The translations under genes were made by a program, and so were the position numbers. A stretch of 50,043 nt of DNA, from positions 1 to 50,043 of the forward strand of contig URXS01000004.1 of NCBI GenBank assembly GCA_900551885.1, written 5' to 3'. A model generated the notes under the pieces. The model had not been told where the DNA came from and did no database searches. It was given only the letters and a program-made list of their open reading frames with translations. Origin of the DNA: an uncultured Oscillibacter sp. GTDB taxonomy: Bacteria; Bacillota; Clostridia; Oscillospirales; Oscillospiraceae. The stretch's first letter is position 1. Each line of letters starts with the position of its first letter. Positions 23,679-31,236 of this stretch are shown here, in pieces.

Positions 23679-24611
23679 TCAATCGATGCGTTTTGCCACA
23701 AGGGACATCAGAGAACTGGCGTCCGGGTCCTTTTCCATCCGCTCCATCAGGAAGCTGATCAGACAGTTGACCGCCCGGGAGGTATAGCTGTCCTTTTTTG
23801 TAATCAGTTCCAGCCAATGGTCCATCGCAGGATGGTCCACATCCAAAAGGTGAATGTCCGGAAAGAAAAACCGCTTAAAAATGGACAAAGGCTGAAAAGA
23901 GATTCCGTAATTGAGCCGGACCATCTGCACAATAAAGTCCCAGCGGGCGGAATACAGTGCGATTCGGGGGTCAAAGCCGGCCTCCCTGCACATAAACCGC
24001 ATGGCATGATTGGTGGAGAAACTGGCATCCGAGACAATGAACATCTCATTCCGCAGCTCCGGCAGGGTAACGCTGTCCCGCTGCGCCAAGGGATGCCGGC
24101 TGCTGACTGCAAGGCAAAAGCGGTCGCGCACAAAGCGGGCATGGTCGAACAGGTCTTCGGAAACGGGTGCGCTGACACAGCCCAGGTCCAGGGTGCCGGA
24201 CTCGACCTCATCTATAATCCGCTGGCTGCCTGCCTCCTTGATGCAGATCTTGATTCCCGGATACTCCCTGGAAAAATCGGCAATCAACTCGCTCAGGTAG
24301 CAAATCCCTGCAATAGGGGGAAATCCCATGAAGATCTGCCCATGAAACACACTCTTGTCCGGCCTGACGATCTCGGAGATCCCGTCGTATTTGTCAATGA
24401 TCCGAATGGTCTTTTGCAGGAACAGTTCTCCGGCATCCGTCAACCGTTGCCGCCGCTGAAAGGTGTAAAACAGCTCTGTACCCAGCTCCCCTTCCAGCCG
24501 CTGAATGATCTTGCTGAGTGCCGGTTGCGAAATGCACAACTTTGCGGCGGCAACGGAATAGCTGCCATCCTTTGCCGCTTGCGCAAAGCATTTCAATTCA
24601 TGAATATCCAA
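23679..24611 (-). CDS. LysR-type transcriptional regulator (LysR1)
   Basis: About 310 residues with an N-terminal winged helix (KLCISQPALSKIIQRLEGELG, about residues 22-42) and a C-terminal periplasmic-binding-like effector domain. No ATG fits; the TTG at 24611 gives MDIHELKCF, aligning with LysR2, and has AAAGGAG about 9 nt upstream. A second TTG at 24617 is possible. It is encoded in tandem with LysR2, 36 nt downstream. The pair presumably senses the island's substrate or an intermediate and activates the nearby operons. It is clearly related to LysR2, so the tandem arose by duplication. Confidence 0.9.
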   Translation of the reverse strand: MDIHELKCFAQAAKDGSYSVAAAKLCISQPALSKIIQRLEGELGTELFYTFQRRQRLTDAGELFLQKTIRIIDKYDGISEIVRPDKSVFHGQIFMGFPPIAGICYLSELIADFSREYPGIKICIKEAGSQRIIDEVESGTLDLGCVSAPVSEDLFDHARFVRDRFCLAVSSRHPLAQRDSVTLPELRNEMFIVSDASFSTNHAMRFMCREAGFDPRIALYSARWDFIVQMVRLNYGISFQPLSIFKRFFFPDIHLLDVDHPAMDHWLELITKKDSYTSRAVNCLISFLMERMEKDPDASSLMSLVAKRID

Positions 24612-24647
24612 AGGCAAATCCTCCTTTCCGGCATGAGGAGCGGGGGC

Positions 24648-25559
24648 TCAGCCGCTCTCGCCTATATCAGCCTTCTTCTCTGCCATCCGCTGTGTTATGA
24701 AGTCGATCAGGCACTTTGCATTCCTGGAGAGATAGCGACCCTTTTTGGTAATCAAAACCAGGTCTTCAAATTTCATCAGGTGGTCTACCTCCAACAGATG
24801 AATATCCGGATAGAAAAATCGCTGAAACAGAGACTGCGGCAAAAACGAAATCCCGTAATTCATCCGTACCATTTGGATGATGAAATCCCACTGAGAGGAT
24901 AGCATGACGATGTTGGGCTCAAAGCCAGCCTCACGGAGAGCAGTGCAGATATCATGATGGGTGGAAAACTCTGTCCCCAGCAGCACAAAGGACTCGTCCT
25001 TCAGTTCCGGCAGCGTGATGCTCTGCTTTTGCGCCAGAGGGTGTCGGGTACTGACAACCAAATGGGAAATGTCCCGGACAAACGGCCACCAGTCAAACCG
25101 GTCCTCCGGCACCGGCATGACCGCACAGCCCACGTCAAGAATCCCGGACTCCACATCGGCCATGATCTTTTGGGCTCCGCCTTCCCGAATGTGGAGCTTG
25201 ATATTGGGATAGCATTTGGTAAATTCCGCAATGAGTTCACAGAAATAGCAAGTACCCGCCACGTCGGGAAAACCCAGATAGACCTGTCCCTCAAAACCGG
25301 TCTCACCTTTCTGCATGAACGTCCCGATGTCATCATACTCAGCAATAACCTGAACGGCCTTCTCATAGAGCTTTTTGCCGGTGTCCGTCAGTTTTTGCTG
25401 GCGCTGATCCGTATAGAACAGCTTGTAACCGATCTCGTTTTCCGCTTTCTGAATGACCTTGCTCAGGGCTGGCTGTGAAATATACAGCTTTGCTGCGGCG
25501 GCGGAATAACTGGCCTCCTCCGCTACCTGAACAAAATATTTCAACTCACGAATATCCAA
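24648..25559 (-). CDS. LysR-type transcriptional regulator (LysR2)
   Basis: A 303-residue LysR protein: HTH at KLYISQPALSKVIQKAENEIG (about residues 22-42) and an effector domain from about residue 90. It starts at a TTG (25559) behind AAGAGGA with 5-nt spacing; no ATG is available. It is divergent from isomerase B across a 176-bp gap, the usual layout for a LysR activator and its target. It is paralogous to LysR1 throughout its length. Confidence 0.9.
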   Translation of the reverse strand: MDIRELKYFVQVAEEASYSAAAAKLYISQPALSKVIQKAENEIGYKLFYTDQRQQKLTDTGKKLYEKAVQVIAEYDDIGTFMQKGETGFEGQVYLGFPDVAGTCYFCELIAEFTKCYPNIKLHIREGGAQKIMADVESGILDVGCAVMPVPEDRFDWWPFVRDISHLVVSTRHPLAQKQSITLPELKDESFVLLGTEFSTHHDICTALREAGFEPNIVMLSSQWDFIIQMVRMNYGISFLPQSLFQRFFYPDIHLLEVDHLMKFEDLVLITKKGRYLSRNAKCLIDFITQRMAEKKADIGESG

Positions 25560-25597
25560 TGCCGTCCTCTTTCTCCATGTACAATGGTGTTGTTCTT

Positions 25598-25618
25598 ATG
25601 CGGAACGCATTCAGTCAA
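25598..25618. promoter_or_regulatory. Palindrome and -35-like box between LysR2 and isomerase B
   Basis: ATGCG-gaa-CGCAT at 25598-25610 is a perfect short palindrome in the divergent gap, 40 bp from the LysR2 start. A minus-strand TTGACT (25618-25613) overlaps this area. LysR proteins bind T-N11-A palindromes in such positions, so this is a candidate LysR2 site. Confidence 0.45.
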
Positions 25619-25735
25619 CTACGTCATATCATGTTTATTTTATAACATTCTCTTCCCATTTGCCAGCATTGTTTTATAGATATCCGTTTTTTGTTTTGAA
25701 AATCACAAATAAAAGGAAACAAATCGAGGTTTGAC

Positions 25736-26650
25736 ATGAGAAAATTCAAATTTGCGGCACGCGAATTCTGTTTCCCCTGTTGGGGCGCACTGGCCATCCA
25801 AATGGCCAGTGCGGCCGGCTTCTCCGGAGTACAGTTGGCCGATGCAGGCGGCTACCTGCAACCGCATCCCGGGAACAACGGCTATGTGGAGTACGAGCGC
25901 TACGGCCTGGACCTGAGGAGAAAGGACTCCTTTCCCCTGACACTCAAGCAGGTACAGGAGGACTATCTGGAGGCAGCGGCTACCTGTCACATAGAGCTGT
26001 TTTCCATTTACCTGTATACGCTGGAACACCAGGGCTTCATCAAATACAGCAAAAACACTCCCCAGGGAGCCCAATGTCTGGAGAGCATCCGAAATGCCAT
26101 TCTGGCGGCCTCCCAGATGCACATTCCCTCTGTAACCATTGCAGCCAAGGGAATGTTTGGAGTGGCGCAAAATGAGTACGCGCTTGCCATGATGAAATAT
26201 GCCGTGGAAACAGCGGAGGAATTCGGTATCCAGGTGGTAGCCTCCGTAGATCCGCAGAAGGAGATACAGCATCGCTTCCTGGATGCCTTTGGTGGAAAGC
26301 TGAAGCTGGAAATTGACACTCTGTCTCCCATCATCCAGGGTACCGGCATTCCCGGAAATGCTGTCGGAGACCTTGATCCGAATTCCATCGCCTATTTCCG
26401 AATGGAGGACGCATATCCGGACGCCGAGGGATTTGTTACGGCGGAAACAACTACTGTGACTCTGTTAGGGCAGGGAAAAGCGCGGTTTTCCGATAACGCG
26501 AGGGCCATCTTGGAATCCGGCTATTCCGGTTGGATTTTGTCAGGCACCCCCTATTACCACCCGGATCTTCAGGCCTGCGGTGAGGACTATGTTTCACTTG
26601 CGAAAAAAGATGTCTGTACTCTGCACGCGGCGTTTCAGGAAGTCCGCTGA
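25736..26650 (+). CDS. Degenerate TIM-barrel isomerase paralog (isomerase B)
   Basis: A 304-residue relative of isomerases A and C with an extra insertion of about 20 residues after position 40 (YVEYERYGLDLRRKD). The frame is intact, but the metal site is not. AMETD is VASVD, CFDTHNP is EIDTLSP, HFHMKES is YFRMEDA and SETF or SENF is SGTP, so only the Asp of the ligand set remains. The surrounding scaffold (MHIPSVTI, GKLKLEID, YPDAEGFV) is well kept, which argues for selection on a non-catalytic role rather than decay. GAGG precedes the ATG. It is the first gene after the divergent LysR2 and is followed 39 nt later by isomerase C. Confidence 0.85.
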   Translation: MRKFKFAAREFCFPCWGALAIQMASAAGFSGVQLADAGGYLQPHPGNNGYVEYERYGLDLRRKDSFPLTLKQVQEDYLEAAATCHIELFSIYLYTLEHQGFIKYSKNTPQGAQCLESIRNAILAASQMHIPSVTIAAKGMFGVAQNEYALAMMKYAVETAEEFGIQVVASVDPQKEIQHRFLDAFGGKLKLEIDTLSPIIQGTGIPGNAVGDLDPNSIAYFRMEDAYPDAEGFVTAETTTVTLLGQGKARFSDNARAILESGYSGWILSGTPYYHPDLQACGEDYVSLAKKDVCTLHAAFQEVR

Positions 26651-26689
26651 CAATCGTCCCACAGCCATACAAAGATACGGAGGAACATC

Positions 26690-27532
26690 ATGTCTAGATT
26701 CAAATTTGGCGTATGCGAATGGAGCTTTCCCTGTTGGGGTCCGCTCTCCATTAAAATGGCCAGTGAGGCCGGCTTTACCGGAATGCAGTTGGGAGATGCA
26801 GGTGGCTCGCTCCACGCCTACCCGCTGACAGACAAACGGGTGCAGGACAGCTACCTGGAGGCCGCTGAAAAATACGGAGTGGAACTGCAATCCATCCATC
26901 TGTACACCTTGGGCCACCAAGGCTACGTCAGAAGCAGTTTTAACTCCCCTGAGGGAAAAATCTGCCGGGAAAGCATTAAAAATGGCATCATTGCCGCATC
27001 ACAGATGCACATTCCCACGGTCATCGTGGACGGAATGCGAATGAATACCCGGGCAAAGCGCCAGCATGTATTTGACATGGAGCGATATGCTGCGGAGTTA
27101 GCGGACGTCTATGGCGTCAACATTGCCATGGAGACGGATATGACCCTGGAGGAACACCTGCAATTCCTGGATGCCCTGCACGGCAAGGTCACCCTGTGCT
27201 TTGACACTCACAATCCGGTCATGTATGGCACCGGAAAACCGGCGGACCTGATCCGGGCGCTGGGCCGTGAGCGGATGGATCACTTCCATATGAAGGAATC
27301 CCGCCCCAATGAAGATGGCTATATCACGGTGGAAACCCCCATCGTTTTGCTTGGTCAGGGTATCACACAGTTTCAGGACTCCGTTCAGGCCATCAAGGAT
27401 ATCGGTTATGAAGGTTGGATTATCTCCGAAAACTTTTATTATAGGCCCAATCTCATGATCAAGGGAGAGGACCCGGTGTCTCTGGCTAAAAAAGACGTTA
27501 AAACGCTTCGCGCCGCTTTTCAGGAAAGCTAA
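26690..27532 (+). CDS. Sugar phosphate isomerase/epimerase, TIM barrel (isomerase C)
   Basis: A 280-residue protein nearly collinear with isomerase A, with all metal ligands kept: Glu in AMETD, Asp and His in CFDTHNP, His in HFHMKES, Glu in IISENF. Long shared stretches such as QAIKDIGYEGWIIS show a recent duplication of A and C. ACGGAGGA precedes the ATG. It pairs with isomerase B downstream of LysR2. It probably performs the same or a closely related isomerisation as A under separate control. Confidence 0.88.
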   Translation: MSRFKFGVCEWSFPCWGPLSIKMASEAGFTGMQLGDAGGSLHAYPLTDKRVQDSYLEAAEKYGVELQSIHLYTLGHQGYVRSSFNSPEGKICRESIKNGIIAASQMHIPTVIVDGMRMNTRAKRQHVFDMERYAAELADVYGVNIAMETDMTLEEHLQFLDALHGKVTLCFDTHNPVMYGTGKPADLIRALGRERMDHFHMKESRPNEDGYITVETPIVLLGQGITQFQDSVQAIKDIGYEGWIISENFYYRPNLMIKGEDPVSLAKKDVKTLRAAFQES

Positions 27533-27611
27533 GCGGATACCGCCCCCCAGTAAGTACTGACTGGTTTAGCCGGCATTTCGTCATTTTAGCGGCAATTCAG
27601 TCCGCGCTCAT

Positions 27612-27655
27612 GCAAAAGGAAGCGCCTCTGCTGAAGCGGAGGCGCTTCCTTTTGC
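27612..27655. terminator. Strong terminator ending the catabolic island
   Basis: A perfect 17-bp stem (27612-27628 and 27639-27655) with a 10-nt loop, 80 nt after isomerase C. A and T runs inside the arms suit termination in both directions. Confidence 0.85.
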
Positions 27656-27667
27656 GTGTCCTTATGC

Positions 27668-27696
27668 GCATATCCCTTTTTCTCCCCGCATAGGAT
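27668..27696 (+). promoter_or_regulatory. Candidate sigma-E (mother-cell) promoter of spoIIID
   Basis: GCATATC (27668-27674) and CATAGGAT (27689-27696) are 14 bp apart. They match the sigma-E pattern (KMATATT, 14 bp, CATACAnT) at most positions. spoIIID is sigma-E dependent in Bacillus subtilis, which agrees with the position about 30 bp before the start. Confidence 0.6.
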
Positions 27697-27727
27697 GGAC
27701 CAACAAGAGGCGGGGAGTGAAAGTGTT

Positions 27728-27976
27728 TTGAAGGGAAACATGGAGGAGCGGGCGAAATGCCTGGCTCGGTACATCATAGAGAACCAGACCACGGTCCGGG
27801 CCGCCGCGCAGAAATACGGCGTCAGCAAATCTACTGTACACAAAGATATCTCCGAACGTCTGCCCAAGTTTGACCATCTCCTCTACCTGCAGGTGAAGAA
27901 AGTGATGGAAATCAATAAGGACCAACGGCACATCCGGGGAGGTAACGCCACCCGGAAAAAGTACCGTGGGCAGTAA
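27728..27976 (+). CDS. spoIIID: Sporulation transcriptional regulator SpoIIID
   Basis: An 82-residue DNA-binding protein of the mother-cell sporulation cascade. The core TVRAAAQKYGVSKSTVHKD is the SpoIIID helix-turn-helix, followed by ERLPKF and the basic RHIRGGNATRKKY tail typical of the family. I place the start at the TTG at 27728, behind GGGGAGTG. It gives an N-terminus (MKGNMEERAKCL) collinear with other clostridial SpoIIID proteins, while the later ATG at 27740 would cut four residues. SpoIIID activates and represses sigma-E regulon genes. It marks the host as a spore-former. Confidence 0.93.
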   Translation: MKGNMEERAKCLARYIIENQTTVRAAAQKYGVSKSTVHKDISERLPKFDHLLYLQVKKVMEINKDQRHIRGGNATRKKYRGQ

Positions 27977-28023
27977 AATTTGCATACGCTGGTTTATAAA
28001 ACGCTTGCATCGGAGGAATGTAT

Positions 28024-28275
28024 ATGGCAAATCAGTCCCAAGGCCGCTGCCGTCCCGTCCGGTCCTCACCGGCCCAGACGGTTCGCAGTCCCTCTACCCA
28101 GGAGCCTCCTGTCCGCCGCTGGCCCCACCCGGTGGGGGGCCAGGAGCCCCCCCTGCCGCCAGAGCCTGCGCTGCACTACATCCGCTGCGCCCTGTCCTAC
28201 CAGAACCAACTGCTCTCGGAGATCAAGACCCTCCTTCAGCAGATGGTAGAGCAGCACAGTGAACAGGAGTCCTGA
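28024..28275 (+). CDS. Small Pro/Arg-rich hypothetical protein
   Basis: An 83-residue protein with GGAGGAA 6 nt before the ATG. The first 50 residues are rich in Pro, Arg, Ser and Gln and likely disordered. The last 35 (HYIRCALSYQNQLLSEIKTL) look like an amphipathic helix. It has no signal peptide and I know no family for it. It lies 48 nt after spoIIID and could be co-transcribed with it in the mother cell. The terminator at 28276-28307 follows its stop codon directly, which supports a real gene. Confidence 0.6.
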   Translation: MANQSQGRCRPVRSSPAQTVRSPSTQEPPVRRWPHPVGGQEPPLPPEPALHYIRCALSYQNQLLSEIKTLLQQMVEQHSEQES

Positions 28276-28307
28276 AAAATGGCGTGCCTCTGCCGGCACG
28301 CCATTTT
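28276..28307 (+). terminator. Intrinsic terminator after the small ORF
   Basis: A perfect 13-bp stem (28276-28288 and 28295-28307) with a 6-nt loop, ending in TTTTCCCTCTTG. Confidence 0.85.
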
Positions 28308-28312
28308 CCCTC

Positions 28313-28341
28313 TTGTGTTTTTCCGCGGGATGCCCTATAAT
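28313..28341 (+). promoter_or_regulatory. Sigma-A promoter of the LCP gene
   Basis: TTGTGT (28313-28318) and a perfect TATAAT (28336-28341) with a 17-bp spacer. Confidence 0.75.
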
Positions 28342-28416
28342 AGGTGGCGATATTATGTAAATCGACCACACCGACATCACCGCGGCCCAGCCGCGCACAA
28401 GGAGCGAAGTCCAGCT

Positions 28417-29409
28417 ATGGCAAAACGAGTGATGAAACGCAGGCGCAGTTGGAAGCGGACCCTGTTATTGCTTGTCCTGATTGCCGGCATCGTGTACGCC
28501 GGAGTCCATATCCTGATCCGTCCGCCTGAGGTGGAGGCCCAGGATGACCCGAACTCTGCCCAGGAGACGGACGGGCAGTCCGATCAGGAAGATACCGAAG
28601 CGGCTGCCCAGGCCGCGGCCCTGGCGGCCCACACGGAACGCAAGGACAATTTCTACACCATTCTGGTCTCTGGCTGTGACGACGGCAACGGCAACAGCGA
28701 TACCAACATCCTGCTGGCGGTGGACGCTGGGAACGGCTACATCCACGGTGTCAGTATCGCCCGGGACACCAAGGCCGTCTGGGACGGGAAAAACCACAAG
28801 ATCAACGCAGCCTTCGGCTCCGGCGGTGTGGAAAAACTGGCGGAGGTCATCGGAGACCAGTTGGGCATTCCCGTGGACTTCACCGTGTCGGTGGATCTGA
28901 AGGGCTTTGTGGCCCTGGTGGACGCCATCGGCGGTGTGGACTTCGATGTGCCGGTGGATATGGATTACGAGGACCCCTATCAGGACCTGTACATCCACTT
29001 CTCTGCCGGAATGCAGCATCTGACCGGCGAGGAGGCACTGAAGGTGGTCCGCTGCCGTAGCGTCTACGCCACCCAGGATATCGGCCGTATGGAGACACAG
29101 CAAAAATTTCTCAAGGCCGTGGCCCAGCAGACCCTGACCCTCTCCAATTTGGACAAGATTCCGGAATTTGCCAAAATTTTTAACCAGTATGTGAAGACGG
29201 ATCTGACCCTGGGCAACCTGGCCTGGCTGGGCAAGGAGGCCATTTCCATGGGCTCCGACGCCGTTTCCTTCTCCACCCTGCCCGGTGAATGGCATGATAG
29301 CGACAACTTCGTTCATTTGGACCCTGACGCCACCCTGGAGGTGGTGAACCAGTACCTGAACCCCTATGTGGAGGATCGGGTGATGGCGGACCTGAACATC
29401 CCCACTTAA
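28417..29409 (+). CDS. LytR-CpsA-Psr (LCP) family cell-wall transferase
   Basis: A 330-residue membrane-anchored protein. A basic start is followed by one transmembrane helix (about residues 12-30), an acidic Gln/Ala-rich spacer, then the LCP domain from about residue 75. Conserved items are DTNILLAVD, VSIARDTKAV (the Arg-Asp pair that binds the polyprenyl pyrophosphate), GGVDFDVP and LTGEEALKVVRCRS...DIGR with the late Arg residues. LCP enzymes attach teichoic acids, capsule or other glycopolymers to peptidoglycan. AAGGAG lies 12 nt before the ATG at 28417. The next gene encodes a cell-surface protein, which fits an envelope role. Confidence 0.9.
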   Translation: MAKRVMKRRRSWKRTLLLLVLIAGIVYAGVHILIRPPEVEAQDDPNSAQETDGQSDQEDTEAAAQAAALAAHTERKDNFYTILVSGCDDGNGNSDTNILLAVDAGNGYIHGVSIARDTKAVWDGKNHKINAAFGSGGVEKLAEVIGDQLGIPVDFTVSVDLKGFVALVDAIGGVDFDVPVDMDYEDPYQDLYIHFSAGMQHLTGEEALKVVRCRSVYATQDIGRMETQQKFLKAVAQQTLTLSNLDKIPEFAKIFNQYVKTDLTLGNLAWLGKEAISMGSDAVSFSTLPGEWHDSDNFVHLDPDATLEVVNQYLNPYVEDRVMADLNIPT

Positions 29410-29446
29410 GTTTCCGCAAACGGACCGCACCCAAAGGAGGCGCACC

Positions 29447-30883
29447 ATGAAAACCCGTATTCTGGCTTTGGCCCTGACGTTCAGCCTGCTGCTGGGCGTC
29501 CCCGCCCTGGCGGCGGAAAACAGCACCGACAACTTCGCCCGCAGCAAGACCTATGCCGGGGAGTTTTCCGATTTGTCTGCGGGCTCCGTCTTCTATGAAA
29601 ATGTGGCCGCCCTGTATGAGTATGGACTGTCCGTAGGCAAGGGCGACGGCACCTTCGGTCTGAAGGACTCCATGACCGTGGGGCAGATCGTGATTTTTGC
29701 CGCCCGGATCCGCAGCCTCTACCGCACCGGCGACGCCGAGGCCGGTCCCAACGCCTACGGCGGAGACGGCGACACCTCCACAGCGGCGCGGTATTTACGC
29801 TACTTGCAGGCGGAGGGCGTTCTGGGCACGGAGCTGGACGGCAGCCTCACCGCCACCGCCACCCGGGCCCAGGTGGCCCATGTGCTGGCCAATACCCTGC
29901 CGGCGGAGGTCCTGCCCACCGTCAATGACGAACTGGTGACGGAAGGGTACGCCAGCCGTAAATTCATTACCGATGTTACAGAGTACACCGACTACTATCA
30001 GGACATCCTGTTCTTGTACCGGACCGGCATTTCCGTGGGCTCCGACGCCACTGGGTCCTACCTGCCGGACCGGCCCATCACCCGGGGTGCGGCGGCAGCC
30101 ATGCTGACCCGCATGGTAGACCCGTCCCTGCGTCTGACCCCCGCCTGGAATGTGGACAGCGTCTGGAGTGCCGCCGGCACCACCCTGGGGGACCTGGTGG
30201 AATCCGGGAAATACATTGCCGCTCCCACTACGTCAGAGGAGATGGATGAGAGTATCCGCTACATGCTTTCCAACAACCAGAACACCCTGACGCTGCGCTA
30301 CTCCAACATCTCTCCGCTGGGTGCCCGGAAGGTCATGGACCAGGCTCTCTCCATTGTAAAAAGCTATGTGGAACAGTGCTATAATGCCGTCACCTGCAAC
30401 TATACCAACAGCGGTACTGTGACGCTGACTTTCTCCGCCGCCAATGTTGGCGACCGCATTCAAACCTATCGGGAATCCGCCATGGCGGCCGCCATTGCCG
30501 TTCATGACAAGCTGTGGTCCACCGGTCAGATCACAGCCGGCATGACGGAATATGAAAAGGCCAAAGTGTACTACACCTGGATCTGTGACAACTGTGTCTA
30601 CGACCATGACGCCGGGGACCAGTCCCTCAGTCACATCGCCTACGGTCTCTTCCAGGACGGCGCCGCCGTATGCGACGGCTACACCGGCGCCTATAACATG
30701 CTGCTGAAGCTGGAGGACATCGACTGCACCGCGCTGTCCAACAGCTCCCATATCTGGACCGTGGCCACTCTGGATGGCGTCCAATATCACATCGACACCA
30801 CCTGGGGTGACAGTGGCACCTCCGCCGACTACGACTTTTTTGCCATGACCCCCGCCCAGTCCTGGAGTTATCACCGCTGGTAA
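29447..30883 (+). CDS. S-layer-homology protein with C-terminal transglutaminase-like domain
   Basis: A 478-residue exported protein. The signal peptide ends near VPALAAE (cleavage about residue 23). Three SLH-type repeats follow (about residues 40-210), with motifs such as GKGDGTFGLKDSMTVGQIV and YLPDRPITRGAAAAML, which bind secondary cell-wall polymer. A linker leads to a transglutaminase-like protease domain (about 330-470) with the triad Cys in AAVCDGYTGAYN, His in SSHIWTVA and Asp in HIDTTWGD. It is a surface-attached peptidase or crosslinking enzyme of unknown target. AAAGGAGG precedes the ATG. Confidence 0.9.
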   Translation: MKTRILALALTFSLLLGVPALAAENSTDNFARSKTYAGEFSDLSAGSVFYENVAALYEYGLSVGKGDGTFGLKDSMTVGQIVIFAARIRSLYRTGDAEAGPNAYGGDGDTSTAARYLRYLQAEGVLGTELDGSLTATATRAQVAHVLANTLPAEVLPTVNDELVTEGYASRKFITDVTEYTDYYQDILFLYRTGISVGSDATGSYLPDRPITRGAAAAMLTRMVDPSLRLTPAWNVDSVWSAAGTTLGDLVESGKYIAAPTTSEEMDESIRYMLSNNQNTLTLRYSNISPLGARKVMDQALSIVKSYVEQCYNAVTCNYTNSGTVTLTFSAANVGDRIQTYRESAMAAAIAVHDKLWSTGQITAGMTEYEKAKVYYTWICDNCVYDHDAGDQSLSHIAYGLFQDGAAVCDGYTGAYNMLLKLEDIDCTALSNSSHIWTVATLDGVQYHIDTTWGDSGTSADYDFFAMTPAQSWSYHRW

Positions 30884-30893
30884 ACAAACGCAA

Positions 30894-30928
30894 CCGCCCC
30901 GGACCGAAAGGTCCGGGGCGGTTTTTTG
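30894..30928 (+). terminator. Intrinsic terminator after the SLH gene
   Basis: A perfect 12-bp GC-rich stem (30894-30905 and 30910-30921) with a GAAA tetraloop and a TTTTTTG tail. Confidence 0.95.
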
Positions 30929-30942
30929 TTTATGCTGTGTCT

Positions 30943-31236
30943 TTACAGATGATGGTCCCGCAGCAAGCGCTTGGCCTGCTCCCACAGCTCATCGCTGACC
31001 GTCTGGACCACCACGGCCTTTTTCACCAGCTCCGGCAGGGCCTTCACCACCTCCGCCTCCACAATGGTCTCGTTGGTCAGGTCCGCGGAGGGGCAGCCGG
31101 CGCACTGGCCCAGCAGCTTCACGTACAGCACCCCATCGTCCAGATGGTCGATCTGGATCTCCCCGCCGTGGGCACGAAGAGCTGGGCGCACCTGGGCATC
31201 CAGCACAGCCTCAATGGTTTTCAGGGTCTCCTCCAT
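30943..31236 (-). CDS. NifU C-terminal-domain protein (Fe-S scaffold-like)
   Basis: A 97-residue protein corresponding to the NifU/Nfu C-terminal domain. The CxxC motif in GQCAGCPSAD would bind a shared iron-sulfur cluster for transfer to target proteins, and LRAHGGEIQI is the conserved N-terminal strand-turn. I chose the ATG at 31236, behind GGGAGG. It overlaps the end of the MoxR gene by 26 nt, so it is the last gene of that operon, an unusual partner for a MoxR/VWA chaperone pair. Confidence 0.85.
   Translation of the reverse strand: MEETLKTIEAVLDAQVRPALRAHGGEIQIDHLDDGVLYVKLLGQCAGCPSADLTNETIVEAEVVKALPELVKKAVVVQTVSDELWEQAKRLLRDHHL

Noticed and set aside
7328..27532. The island as a C-glycoside-cleaving (Dgp/Dfg-type) or myo-inositol (Iol) cluster
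   Set aside because: The TIM-barrel isomerases invite this, but there is no DUF6379-type partner, no Gfo/Idh/MocA dehydrogenase and no IolB/C/D.
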